Shown here piece after piece: positions 1 to 7,505 of a DNA stretch of 9,544 bases (position 1 is the stretch's first letter; every line of letters starts with the position of its first letter). The translations under genes and the position numbers were made by a program. This DNA is from Planctomycetota bacterium (GTDB taxonomy: Bacteria; Planctomycetota; SZUA-567; H5-PLA8; CALKMO01): contig JAOACM010000132.1 of assembly GCA_026417845.1 (NCBI GenBank), positions 1 to 9,544 on the forward strand. The letters are read 5' to 3'. The notes under the pieces were generated by a model, which was not told the origin of the DNA, made no database searches, and worked only from the letters and a program-made list of their open reading frames with translations.

Positions 1-2
1 AC

Positions 3-203
3 AATTGCATCGAGGTAAAGCCCGATTCCGGGCCTCCCGAACGGTTCATCCCGCGCTGGATAGGAGGCCATCCATCCCAGGGAGGCGGCCCCGACAAGCA
101 GATGGTCGCCGTGCTGGCGAAATTCAAGGTGGGCGACCGCGTCAAGGTGAGCTGGATATACGAAACCCGCAAGCGGGTGGTGGGCATCGAACCCGCGCCA
201 TAG
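3..203 (+). CDS. C-terminal fragment of an unrecognised protein (5' end outside window)
   Basis: This frame is open from the left edge to a TAG at 201-203, giving 66 residues with no start needed inside the window. It has the character of real protein: an acidic/basic patterned tail reading FKVGDRVKVSWIYETRKRVV, which suggests a small beta-barrel-like end with alternating hydrophobic and charged residues, preceded by a Gly/Pro-rich linker (IGGHPSQGGGPD). The stretch runs on the + strand, ends cleanly, and is followed by non-coding sequence. The overlapping frame that begins with an ATG at position 5 is Arg/Gly/Pro-rich and looks like a shadow. I do not recognise the family. The GDRVKVSW-type tail looks like ones I associate with envelope proteins of PVC-type bacteria, but that is an impression and not an assignment. 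Confidence 0.7.
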   Translation, partial: NCIEVKPDSGPPERFIPRWIGGHPSQGGGPDKQMVAVLAKFKVGDRVKVSWIYETRKRVVGIEPAP

Positions 204-299
204 CGGACGGGCCCCGCGCGGGCTGACACCTCTGGCGGAGTGCATGGTCGTAAATGCGGACGGCGGCCAGGCGATCTGAGAGCCGTCGGGGGATGGTCC

Positions 300-305
300 G
301 GGAGG
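300..305 (+). promoter_or_regulatory. Shine-Dalgarno of the small CxxC ORF
   Basis: GGGAGG lies 7 nt before the ATG at 313. It is the main reason for treating the downstream small ORF as a real gene rather than chance. Confidence 0.45.
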
Positions 306-312
306 CGCGGGC

Positions 313-573
313 ATGAGCAACAGCGGGTCAGCCTTCCCCTCGAAACGCTTCTGGAAGCCCGCATCCGACTTTGCAGCTGCGATCATGTACCCTCTCTGGC
401 GCTCTCTGTACGTTTGGGGTTGTAAGAATTGCAAAAAGCGCTATTCGGAGCCGGTTGCGCTGTTGATCCGCAGGGGCAGTCGTCAGAGAGGACGCGACGA
501 ACGGGCGCACAGGGTTACGGGAAGGCCTGCTTCCGACCTTCCTCTGAAAGCCGGCTGGGGTAAAAATCGCTGA
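313..573 (+). CDS. Small CxxC protein, 3' end overwritten by repeat copy A (possible pseudogene)
   Basis: An 86-codon ORF begins at an ATG with a well-placed GGGAGG. The first 45 residues look native. They include an aromatic stretch (IMYPLWRSLYVWG) followed by a Cys-x-x-Cys knuckle (GCKNCKKRYS), as in half of a zinc ribbon. Base composition in this part is less GC-rich than in the neighbouring genes (for example 421-438). At residue 46 the frame enters repeat copy A (448-675), so the last 41 residues are read from the repeat, are Arg-rich, and end at a TGA inside it. The second half of a zinc ribbon is therefore missing. The best reading is a small gene truncated or given a new tail by insertion. 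It may be non-functional or not translated at all. I do not recognise the family. Confidence 0.4.
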   Translation: MSNSGSAFPSKRFWKPASDFAAAIMYPLWRSLYVWGCKNCKKRYSEPVALLIRRGSRQRGRDERAHRVTGRPASDLPLKAGWGKNR

Positions 574-675
574 AACCGCTACCCGGCGGCTACGGGTTCT
601 CTCTGAAGAGCTGGGGTAATGTCCCTCGCCAACCGCGTCAATTTCCCTCCAGTCCGGGAACATCGCAACCGGCTC
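448..675 (+). mobile_element. MITE-like repeat, copy A (full length, 228 bp)
   Basis: The element begins GAGCCGGTTGCG (448-459) and ends CGCAACCGGCTC (664-675). The inverted match extends to 16 of 17 bases (GAGCCGGTTGCG, one mismatch, then TGTT). The first 142 bp align closely with 7364-7503 (copy B), and the whole element aligns with the reverse complement of 7629-7857 (copy C). Shared landmarks are GGGGTAAAAATCGC near 557-570 and a CTCTGAA...CTGGGGTAA motif that occurs twice inside the element (542-563 and 601-619). It carries no transposase. The flanks share TATTCG (442-447 and 680-685), a possible but imperfect target duplication because the right copy is 4 bp away from the element end. 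Confidence 0.8.
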
Positions 676-694
676 ATCATATTCGATGCGCTTC

Positions 695-3163
695 TCATTC
701 CTTGCGCGCGCCAGACGGTTCTCCTCCCGCCTGCCGCCCGTCAGCCCAAGGCCTGGCGACGCACCATATTCCCTCGACGATCATCAGAGCCATAAGGACG
801 GCGAATATGGCACCCGAGAGCGGCACGCCGGGGCGGAGCGAAGCCAGATACACCGCCAGCTCCTCCGGCCTCTCGACCAGGCCCGCGGCCAGGCCCGACG
901 CGACCAGCGCTTTCCACGGGCCGAGGCTGGGCGCGAGGTCGGATTCAGCGGCCGGAGCCTCGACCGTCAGGAACATGGCCGGGACATCGCCCGCTTTCTC
1001 CAGAGGCGATTCCTCCGCCAAACTGTAGACGCCTGCGGTCTCGAGAGGCGGCACGCGGACCACGGATGCGCCGGGGAGCGTCTCGATCCTGGCGATCTCC
1101 GGATTAGCGGCTGCCGGTCCTATCCGCATCCGGCCCGGCCCGCCATCTCCGCCCTTCCCCCCCGTCCCGCTCCCGGTCCCCCTTCCAGCAGGTCCGGCGT
1201 CCGCGCCCCCGCGCCCGCCCCTCTCTGCTGCCGCGTCGCCAGCAACTCCGGTGCCTGCCCCGGTCCGCGCGGGACCTCCCGTATCCCCTGCCTCGCCACG
1301 CAACGCGCAGATATCAGTCCGGACGACCATCCATCTCCGCGGCCACGGCGTCGGGGTGACCGCGACCTCTATGGCTGCCCCGCACGGACGCGGCGGCTCG
1401 ACCGGTCTGATCCCGGCCAGGTGCGCGATCGCAGCATGAAGGAAGACAACGAACGCCGGCTCGCCGGAGAGAGATCCCTCACCGGGGTCGGGTTGAAACG
1501 CCGCCGCGATCATCCTTCCGCTCCCGAGCGCCGCTTCGACGATAGCCGGCGTTCCGTTGGCAAAGGCGGCCAGCGTAGCCGCATCCCGCCATTCAGGTCC
1601 CGACGCGGCCAAGTCAAACCTGCGCGCCCGCGCGAAGCGGACCGATGCCAAGTCGCCATTGCGCCCGCCTTCGAACGGGGCGAGGATCGGATGCCGGGGC
1701 GCCAGAAACACCAGACCGAGGCCGGGAGACGGTCCGGAAAGCTCGCCGGCAACCTTCGGCGCAAGCCCGGCCATCCAGGCGATCCCGGTCAGCTCGAGGT
1801 CCGCGCGCGTAGCGCCCGGGTCTCCCGCTTCCTTCGTGTTCTCCTCAGGCGCGACTGAGGTTCCGGCCCCGACGGGCTCCGCCCCCTCCCGGACACCGGC
1901 GAACAGGAGGAGGCCGGCGCCGCGTTCCACCACGCGGCGGACCGCCGCCCATCCCGCGGCATCAGGCCCCGCATCTCCGGCCACGACGATGCATTCGGCG
2001 CCCGCCAGCGCGGCGTCGTTCAGACCGCCGGCCGGGACCAGGCGCAGCTCAGTCCTCGAAGCGGCGGATCTCCCGAACGGCGCTATGGCCGCCTCAAGCG
2101 CCCGCTCCTGAAAGCTTCCTCCGCCGGAGACCACGAGCGCGACCGCGGGCGGCCGCCGCGCTGTGAAGGCGAGCAATCGCACATCGTCGCCGTCCCAATC
2201 GTCGCCCCCGGCCAGACGCGCCTCGATCAGCGCCGGCCCCGGCTCGTTCGCAAGCGCGTGGAATTCTGCCCGCGCCGCGCCGCCGGCAGCGGCGATGACT
2301 TCCACCGTCCCAACTGCCTTTCCGTTGACCCTGAACTCCAGGCTGCGCCGCCCGCCTCCCGCAAGGCATCTGGATTCCACGGCCGCGCGGAAAGGCTCGC
2401 CCGCAATCACGACTCCCCGCGACAACTCGATGCCCGTCACCGCCCACTGGTTCGACGGCTCAGCGCCTGCGCATACCATGTGCAGCCGCGCCCCGGGGGG
2501 CAGCTTCCCGGCGGCCCCGGCAAGCCGCAACGGATCGGGCAGACTTGCTGCCTGAAAGTCCGATAGCACGAAGACATCCCGACGCTCGCGGACCGATCCG
2601 GCCAGAAGCGACGCCGCGGCATCCAGTGCTGAGGCCAGGTCGCCGGACAGATCCCGGCGCGGCAGCTTTTCGTGCCAGTCCAGCACTCCGCGCGCCGCGC
2701 CCAGCCAGCCGCTCGACCGCATATCCGAGGCGACTCCCGCAAACCGGCTGCCGGGCGGGTATTCGCCGGCTATGCGCCCGATCGCCTCTGCCAGCGATTT
2801 CCGCGGCCCGCCGGCAAAGGCGGACATACTGGGCGAGACATCCAGAACCAGCACCACGTCAGCCGGCTCCCCGGACGGCCCATCCGCCCCGGCCGCCTCC
2901 CCCTCCGCCGGGGCAGAGGGATTCCAGGCCGGGCGGGCCATCGCAAGCGGCACGCAGGCCAGGATGGCGCAGCGGAGAAGCATCAGAAGGACGTCTTCGA
3001 TCCTGGTCCGGAGCGAACGCGCGGCGGCCGCCGAAGGCTCCATGAGCAGGGCCGGCGGGAAGTCCACCGGGCGTACCCGGCGCCGCTTACGCAGATGTAT
3101 CAGCACCGGCAGAATAACTGCCGGAAGCCCCCAGAGGAATATCGGCGAACCGAACTGCAACAT
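695..3163 (-). CDS. BatA-like membrane protein with VWA domain, GATase-like region and Gly-rich insert
   Basis: The protein has 822 residues. Residues 1-80 form a BatA-type N-terminus: a hydrophobic segment (about 7-23), a basic loop (HLRKRRRVRPVDFP), and a second membrane segment (about 55-76). A VWA domain follows (about 101-230) with the MIDAS motif DVSPS (D108, S110, S112) and the later LSD (D202). Residues 240-335 look like a beta-sandwich, and about 338-425 plus 540-585 resemble the class-I glutamine-amidotransferase-like fold found in large BatA relatives. I see no catalytic triad. A Gly/Ala-rich low-complexity insert spans about 622-678, and a third membrane segment lies at 782-804. 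The start is fixed by AAGGAG (3171-3176), 7 nt upstream. The gene is transcribed away from the MoxR operon. It is much longer than classical BatA, so I give no symbol. Its role is probably as an envelope partner of the MoxR/DUF58 proteins. Confidence 0.9.
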   Translation of the reverse strand: MLQFGSPIFLWGLPAVILPVLIHLRKRRRVRPVDFPPALLMEPSAAAARSLRTRIEDVLLMLLRCAILACVPLAMARPAWNPSAPAEGEAAGADGPSGEPADVVLVLDVSPSMSAFAGGPRKSLAEAIGRIAGEYPPGSRFAGVASDMRSSGWLGAARGVLDWHEKLPRRDLSGDLASALDAAASLLAGSVRERRDVFVLSDFQAASLPDPLRLAGAAGKLPPGARLHMVCAGAEPSNQWAVTGIELSRGVVIAGEPFRAAVESRCLAGGGRRSLEFRVNGKAVGTVEVIAAAGGAARAEFHALANEPGPALIEARLAGGDDWDGDDVRLLAFTARRPPAVALVVSGGGSFQERALEAAIAPFGRSAASRTELRLVPAGGLNDAALAGAECIVVAGDAGPDAAGWAAVRRVVERGAGLLLFAGVREGAEPVGAGTSVAPEENTKEAGDPGATRADLELTGIAWMAGLAPKVAGELSGPSPGLGLVFLAPRHPILAPFEGGRNGDLASVRFARARRFDLAASGPEWRDAATLAAFANGTPAIVEAALGSGRMIAAAFQPDPGEGSLSGEPAFVVFLHAAIAHLAGIRPVEPPRPCGAAIEVAVTPTPWPRRWMVVRTDICALRGEAGDTGGPARTGAGTGVAGDAAAERGGRGGADAGPAGRGTGSGTGGKGGDGGPGRMRIGPAAANPEIARIETLPGASVVRVPPLETAGVYSLAEESPLEKAGDVPAMFLTVEAPAAESDLAPSLGPWKALVASGLAAGLVERPEELAVYLASLRPGVPLSGAIFAVLMALMIVEGIWCVARPWADGRQAGGEPSGARKE

Positions 3164-3327
3164 CGAGCGACTCCTTCGCGGGGGGACCGCCCCGTACCCC
3201 GGAACAGGCTCAGAATTCAGAGACGCGGGAACACATCATACCGCGTCCTTGAATTGAAAGGGCTTGCAAAATGCCGCCGCGCAGTCATGCTTGACCGGGC
3301 CTCGGGGCGGCGGCGGAGGGGAACGGG
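3164..3327. promoter_or_regulatory. Divergent promoter region between BatA-like gene and MoxR operon
   Basis: This is the only non-coding stretch upstream of both arms, so it must hold or sit close to both promoters. It contains an AT-richer island (about 3228-3272) in a GC-rich setting. On the - strand, TATGAT (3235-3240 on the + strand as ATCATA) is a plausible -10 box about 70 bp before the BatA-like start, but no convincing -35 at 16-18 bp spacing is visible. On the + strand, TTGAAT/TTGAAA (3249-3259) could be a -35 but lacks a -10. Shine-Dalgarno sites sit at both edges: AAGGAG on the - strand (3171-3176) and GGAGGGG on the + strand (3315-3321). Confidence 0.35.
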
Positions 3328-4389
3328 ATGCCGGCCGCCGGGGGGATGCGCAAGGCCGCGGCGTCGGGGGATCCGGGAATCCGAGAGATGTCCGGCAAAG
3401 AGGAAGAACTTCTGATCAGGCTGGACGGCGTCCGGAAGGACGTGAACGCCCTGAACGACGAGATCGCCCGGGTGATAATCGGGCAGGAGGAGACCGTACG
3501 GCTTATGCTGGCTGCGTGTTTCGCGCGCGGCCACTGCCTGCTGGTCGGCGTCCCCGGGCTGGCCAAGACCGCGATGGTCCGCGCGCTGGCGGGGGCGCTC
3601 AGGCTGGAGTTCAAACGCATCCAGTTCACGCCCGATCTGATGCCTTCCGACATAACCGGTACGCATATGCTGATGGAGGAGGACAGCCGTCGCGCGCTGC
3701 GGTTCGTCCCCGGGCCGTTGTTTGCCAACGTCATCCTCGCCGACGAAGTCAACCGGACCCCGCCGAAGACCCAGGCGGCGCTCCTGGAAGCGATGCAGGA
3801 GCGTCAGGTGACGGTGGCGAACGAAACGCGCCGGCTCCCGGACCCATTCCTGGTTATCGCGACTCAGAATCCGATCGAACAGGAAGGCACTTACGAGCTC
3901 CCCGAAGCGCAGCTCGACCGGTTCATGTTCCATCTGGAGGTGGGCTATCCGACCCTGCAGGAAGAGGAGACTATCCTGACCCGCGGGCCTATACCGGACA
4001 CGCTGCCGGTATCGCCGGTAATGTCGAGGGAGCGAGTGCTGGAGATACAGGAGATCGTACGCGGCATCCACGTATCGAACTACCTTGTCAGCTACGTGGC
4101 GAGACTCATCCGTTCGACGCGGCCCGACGATCCGTTCGCGCCGCCGTTCGTACGGGAGAACGTCGAGTGGGGTGCGGGGCCGCGGGCGGGGCAATACCTT
4201 CTGGAGGGTGCCAGGGCGCTCGCGGCTATGGACGGTCGCGCTGTCGTCTCGCCGCGGGACATCCGGGCCGTCATAGTGCCAGGCCTGCGTCACAGGGTGG
4301 CGATCAATTTCCGGGGACAGGCCGAAGGCATCCGATCCGCCGACCTCCTCAGGAAACTGGTCGAGACGCTCCCGGAACCGAAGGGCTGA
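3328..4389 (+). CDS. MoxR-family AAA+ ATPase
   Basis: A 353-residue protein with all MoxR landmarks: IIGQEE at 50-55, Walker A GVPGLAKT (74-81, K80), the TPDLMPSDITG segment (101-111), Walker B ILADE (136-140), the NRTPPKTQAALLEAMQE segment (142-158), sensor 1 ATQNPIEQEGTY (178-189), EAQLDRF with R198, and a C-terminal lid whose GPRAG (284-288) carries the sensor-2 arginine. MoxR ATPases form ring hexamers that remodel VWA-domain partners, and such partners are encoded on both sides here. The start at 3328 is chosen because GGAGGGG (3315-3321) lies 6 nt upstream. A later Met (3388) would also leave the domain intact but has a poorer ribosome site. It is the first gene of a three-gene + strand cluster; the next start is 209 bp downstream. 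It is intact and of usual family length. Confidence 0.96.
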   Translation: MPAAGGMRKAAASGDPGIREMSGKEEELLIRLDGVRKDVNALNDEIARVIIGQEETVRLMLAACFARGHCLLVGVPGLAKTAMVRALAGALRLEFKRIQFTPDLMPSDITGTHMLMEEDSRRALRFVPGPLFANVILADEVNRTPPKTQAALLEAMQERQVTVANETRRLPDPFLVIATQNPIEQEGTYELPEAQLDRFMFHLEVGYPTLQEEETILTRGPIPDTLPVSPVMSRERVLEIQEIVRGIHVSNYLVSYVARLIRSTRPDDPFAPPFVRENVEWGAGPRAGQYLLEGARALAAMDGRAVVSPRDIRAVIVPGLRHRVAINFRGQAEGIRSADLLRKLVETLPEPKG

Positions 4390-4586
4390 TCCGGCCGGGG
4401 GCGCCTGAATATGACGGCGCGCCAGCGCCACCATTGAGTCGGGCCCGGATGATACGCGCCGCCCGGAAGCGGCAACGGCCGGCGGCGCATGCGGCCGCCC
4501 GGCGGCATGGTCTCCCGTTGGCGACCGCCTGAGTGAAGGCCGTACGCGCGGGGGGTGCCGGGCGCCAGACCGGCAGAGGAACCGGC

Positions 4587-4591
4587 GGAGG
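4587..4591 (+). promoter_or_regulatory. Shine-Dalgarno deciding the VWA-DUF4159 start
   Basis: GGAGG lies 7 nt before the ATG at 4599. The same frame is open from a GTG at 4533, but that codon has no comparable site, and residues between the two are Gly/Arg-rich. This favours a 547-residue product. The spacer from 4390 to 4586 is GC-rich and shows no recognisable gene, terminator or promoter. Confidence 0.6.
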
Positions 4592-4598
4592 GATCGGG

Positions 4599-6242
4599 AT
4601 GAACCGCACGGAACGCCGGACGGGGCCCCTTCTCGCACAGCCGGAGCCTCCTCCCGGCACCGGATCGCCCCGCCCCGGAACTTACGGCCTGGAAGGCCAT
4701 CCGGCAGCCGCCGGGGCAGAGGCAGGAATCGCGGCCGCCAGACGCGGGATCGCCGCCGCGACAGCGCGCGCCACGGCTCCGGCAGCCGCATTCTTCCTGG
4801 CAGCGATCCTCGCAACCTTTGCGCAATCCAGCCTGGGGCGAGCCGAGGCGTCCTGCCGGTGCTGCGGCGGCGAGCTGGAGCTCGTGATCGTGCTCGATGT
4901 CACCGGCTCCATGCAGCACATGATCGGCACGCTGAAGGCCCAGCTCGCCAAGATACTGACCGTCCTCCGCGGCAGACTCGGCAAACTCCGGGTCGGCATC
5001 GTCACCTACAAGGCGCATGAGGCCTCCGGCCAGGGGCTGCCCGTGGTCGAGACGCTCCCGCTTACGTCTGACATCGCGAAGGCGGCGGAGTTTCTCCAGA
5101 AGAGCAAGGCCGTCGGCGGCGGGTTCGAGGCGGTCGAACTCGGGATGGAGGCGGCCATCAGCGGGGATATGGGCTGGACGAAGGGAGCGCGGAAGGTGCT
5201 GATCCTGGTCGGCGACGAGCCGTGCCCGCCCCAGAGGGAAGCGTTATGCGTCAGGCTGGCCGCGGAGGCGGCGGAAAAGGGCATCGCGGTGAACACGGTT
5301 ACCGCTTCCGAGACCGCCTGGCGCTACTATGCGATGCTGAACGAGGCAGACTGGAAGCGGATGCTTGAGCGCGAAGGGGAGCGGGCGAAGACCGGGTTCC
5401 GGATGCCGCTGTTTGTGGAAATGGCCGACAAGGGGCGCGGCATAGCCGTCTCGTCGAACGGATCGAGGGAACTTGTCATGTGGCTGCTCGCCTTCGGGCT
5501 CGGCCTTGGGCCGGGACGGGAGAAGGAGCTGGACCTCGACGCCTACTTCCGCTGGACCGAACCGGACGGGGAGACCGCCGGAGATACGGACCGGTCCCGC
5601 GGGCGGAAGTCCTCCGGCGGCGCCGGGGTGCTTCCGCCGGGGCGGCCGCTGGTCGGCTGGGTCAGGCACGGCGGCTACTGGAACGTCCCCCACGATTTCG
5701 AATGCCTGCTGCGCGGGCTGAAATCGAAAGTCGAGACCGGCTTCGATACGGGGGCGGAGGCGGTCTATCCGCGCGAGGCGGATCTGGCGCGCTTCCCGAT
5801 CCTGTACATGAGCGGCCACGGACCGCTGTCACTGCCCGAGGGCGAGGTTTCCGCGCTGGCCTCGCATGTCCGCCGCGGCGGTTTCCTCTTCGCCGAAGCC
5901 TGCTGCGGCGACGCCGACTTCGACGTATCGTTCCGGCAGTTCGCGGAAAGGGCCTTCGGCGCAGGTTCGCTCCGCCGCCTCCCGCCAGGCCACCCGGTAT
6001 TCCGCTGCGGCTACGACATAAGAAAGGTCCGGTTCGACTCGAGGCCGAGGGTCGGGGAGTTCAGGGAGGTCGAGCCGGAACTGTCCGGGGTGGAACTGGA
6101 AGGGCGGCTGGCGGTCGTCTACAGCGCCCGCGACCTGGGCTGCTGCTGGATGACCCTGCCGCTGGGGCTTCCGTGCCAGCATCACGACGAGGACGGGCTG
6201 GCCCTTACGGTGAACATACTGCTCCATGCCCTTACCCGTTGA
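4599..6242 (+). CDS. Membrane-anchored VWA-DUF4159 fusion protein
   Basis: A 547-residue protein. Residues 1-58 are Pro/Gly/Ala-rich and probably disordered. Residues 59-79 form a hydrophobic segment (PAAAFFLAAILATFA) that is either a signal anchor or an uncleaved signal with an unusually long N-region; a cysteine cluster (CRCC, 86-89) follows it. A VWA domain runs from about 92 to 300, with MIDAS DVTGS (D100, T102, S104) and the LVGDEP strand (D206). The C-terminal part (about 348-545) matches DUF4159: WVRHGGYWNVPHDFECLLRG, an ILYMSGHGPLSLPEGE segment, the RRGGFLFAEACCGD segment (425-438), then PGHPVFRCGYDI. DUF4159 is a flavodoxin/GATase-like domain of unknown function often found near BatA-type genes. 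Being encoded between MoxR and DUF58 suggests it is a client or partner of MoxR outside or at the membrane. That role is inference. Confidence 0.88.
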   Translation: MNRTERRTGPLLAQPEPPPGTGSPRPGTYGLEGHPAAAGAEAGIAAARRGIAAATARATAPAAAFFLAAILATFAQSSLGRAEASCRCCGGELELVIVLDVTGSMQHMIGTLKAQLAKILTVLRGRLGKLRVGIVTYKAHEASGQGLPVVETLPLTSDIAKAAEFLQKSKAVGGGFEAVELGMEAAISGDMGWTKGARKVLILVGDEPCPPQREALCVRLAAEAAEKGIAVNTVTASETAWRYYAMLNEADWKRMLEREGERAKTGFRMPLFVEMADKGRGIAVSSNGSRELVMWLLAFGLGLGPGREKELDLDAYFRWTEPDGETAGDTDRSRGRKSSGGAGVLPPGRPLVGWVRHGGYWNVPHDFECLLRGLKSKVETGFDTGAEAVYPREADLARFPILYMSGHGPLSLPEGEVSALASHVRRGGFLFAEACCGDADFDVSFRQFAERAFGAGSLRRLPPGHPVFRCGYDIRKVRFDSRPRVGEFREVEPELSGVELEGRLAVVYSARDLGCCWMTLPLGLPCQHHDEDGLALTVNILLHALTR

Positions 6243-7305
6243 TGTCCATCGCATGAGGAGGAGGCGTCAGGGACCGGGCGGTCCTTCCGCGCCTGCCCTT
6301 GGGCGGGAGGCCCTGCTGCCTTCGATCATCGGCCGTATCCCGCGTCTGGATCTGCGGGCCAGGCGGATGGTCGAGGGATTCCTGGCTGGCCTGCACCGGT
6401 CGTCGGCGAGGGGGTTTTCGGTCGAGTTTTCCGAGCACCGGCGGTACATACCGGGCGACGATCTCAGGCGCGTGGACTGGCGGGTCTATGCAAGGACCGA
6501 CAGACTGTATCTGAAGCTTTTCCTGGCCGAGACATCGCTGCGCGCCATGCTCGTCGTGGACTCATCGGCTTCCATGGCCTTCGGCTGCTCCGACGGCGGC
6601 ATGTCCAAGATGGAATACGCCATTACGCTCGCTGCGGCCGTCGCCCTGCTGCTCCAGCGCCAGAACGATCGCGTCGGGCTGGCGGTATTCGGCGGTGCGG
6701 AGGAGACGGGAGGCGGCAGCCGGGGTGCCGGTGGCGGCTCCGTCCGCGGCGCCCGCGCGGGCATGGACGCGGCCGGCGGCGAGGGGGCCGGAGTGCTGCT
6801 GGAGCCGCGCAGCTCGCGCAGTCACCTGCGGCGCATCCTCCTGGAACTTACGCGCCTGCGGCCATCGGGCGGCGCGCCTCTGCACGGAGCGCTGGCGCGC
6901 CTTGGAGAACGCATCCGCCGCAGAGGGATGGTAATCGCCTTCTCCGACGCCCTGTGCGGGACCGGGCCGCTGTCCGTATCGGCGCGCCTGCTGGCCGCGC
7001 GCGGGCAGGACTTCATGCTCTTCCAGGTGCTGGACCGGAGCGAGCTGGCTCCGGACATCCGGCCGCCGGACGGTGGCACGGGCCGGCCCTGGGATGCCGT
7101 CCTCCGCGACCCGGAAACAGGCCGCGCCTTCCCGGCATGGGACACGGCTATGCTGCGCGCCTGCCGCGAAAAGGTGGCGCGTCACGTCGAAGCCGTCGGC
7201 CGCCTCTGCACCGAGGCTGGCGGCGACCACATGCTCGTCGTAACCGACGAACCCTTCGACCGAGCGCTGTGGCGTTTTCTGGATGCCCGGACACGGAGGC
7301 GATAG
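6226..7305 (+). CDS. DUF58 (VWA-like) protein
   Basis: A 359-residue protein. It carries the DUF58 signature: residues 43-60 (LRARRMVEGFLAGLHRSS), the EFSEHRRYIPGDDLRRVDWR segment (67-86), and VYARTDRLYLKLF (87-99). The MIDAS-like VDSSASM follows (D112, S114, S116), with FSD (239-241) as the later acidic position. A Gly/Ala/Arg-rich insert (about 157-190) breaks the VWA-like fold between FGG and VLLEP. No membrane segment is seen, so it should be cytosolic. The ATG at 6226 overlaps the previous gene by 17 bp and has no clear Shine-Dalgarno, which suggests translational coupling. An ATG at 6253 is the alternative and would remove nine residues outside the domain. DUF58 proteins are standard partners of MoxR ATPases and are commonly encoded in the same operon. 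Confidence 0.93.
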   Translation: MPLPVDVHRMRRRRQGPGGPSAPALGREALLPSIIGRIPRLDLRARRMVEGFLAGLHRSSARGFSVEFSEHRRYIPGDDLRRVDWRVYARTDRLYLKLFLAETSLRAMLVVDSSASMAFGCSDGGMSKMEYAITLAAAVALLLQRQNDRVGLAVFGGAEETGGGSRGAGGGSVRGARAGMDAAGGEGAGVLLEPRSSRSHLRRILLELTRLRPSGGAPLHGALARLGERIRRRGMVIAFSDALCGTGPLSVSARLLAARGQDFMLFQVLDRSELAPDIRPPDGGTGRPWDAVLRDPETGRAFPAWDTAMLRACREKVARHVEAVGRLCTEAGGDHMLVVTDEPFDRALWRFLDARTRRR

Positions 7306-7363
7306 CGGTCCGGGCCCGAAACTCCTGTCGGCACCAAGACCCTGATCCGCCCCCCCGGACGGA

Positions 7364-7503
7364 GAGCCGGTTGCGCTGTTGGTCCGCAGGGACAGCTGCC
7401 AGAAAAGACGCGACGAACGGGCGCGGAGAGGTACGCGCAGGCTTGCCTCCGGCCCTCTCTGAAAGCCGCCTTGGTAAAAATCGCGCAAACCGCTACCCGG
7501 CGG
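7364..7503 (+). mobile_element. MITE-like repeat, copy B (truncated, 140 bp)
   Basis: It begins with the same GAGCCGGTTGCGCTGTTG as copy A and follows that copy, in the same orientation, through GACGCGACGAACGGGCGC, the GGTAAAAATCGC landmark and CCGCTACCCGGCGG, where the match stops abruptly at 7503. The remaining 86 bp of the element, including the right terminal repeat, are missing. The break falls 2 bp before the left arm of the 15-bp inverted-repeat pair (7506-7520), which suggests that a second insertion, followed by loss of the distal part, cut it. It starts 59 bp after the DUF58 stop codon. Confidence 0.75.
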
Positions 7504-7505
7504 TC

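Noticed and set aside
204..240. Possible terminator after the left-edge gene (GCCCCGCGCGGGC)
   Set aside because: The only stem is about 4 bp in a self-complementary GC run, and no T-tract follows.
686..1858. + strand open frame of 390 codons opposite the BatA-like gene
   Set aside because: Arg/Pro/Ser-rich with no domain and fully antisense to a clear VWA protein gene.
3249..3282. Sigma-70 or sigma-54 promoter for the MoxR operon
   Set aside because: TTGAAT and TTGCA elements are present but lack a partner box at acceptable spacing, so no specific promoter is called.
4449..4532. Small ORF (27 codons plus stop) in the spacer after MoxR
   Set aside because: Arg/Ala-rich, no ribosome site, and continuous with a shadow frame of MoxR.
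3217..4815. Long - strand open frame of 532 codons opposite MoxR and the VWA-DUF4159 start
   Set aside because: Arg/Pro-rich, no recognisable domain, and antisense to a MoxR gene whose motifs are all intact; a typical shadow in GC-rich DNA.
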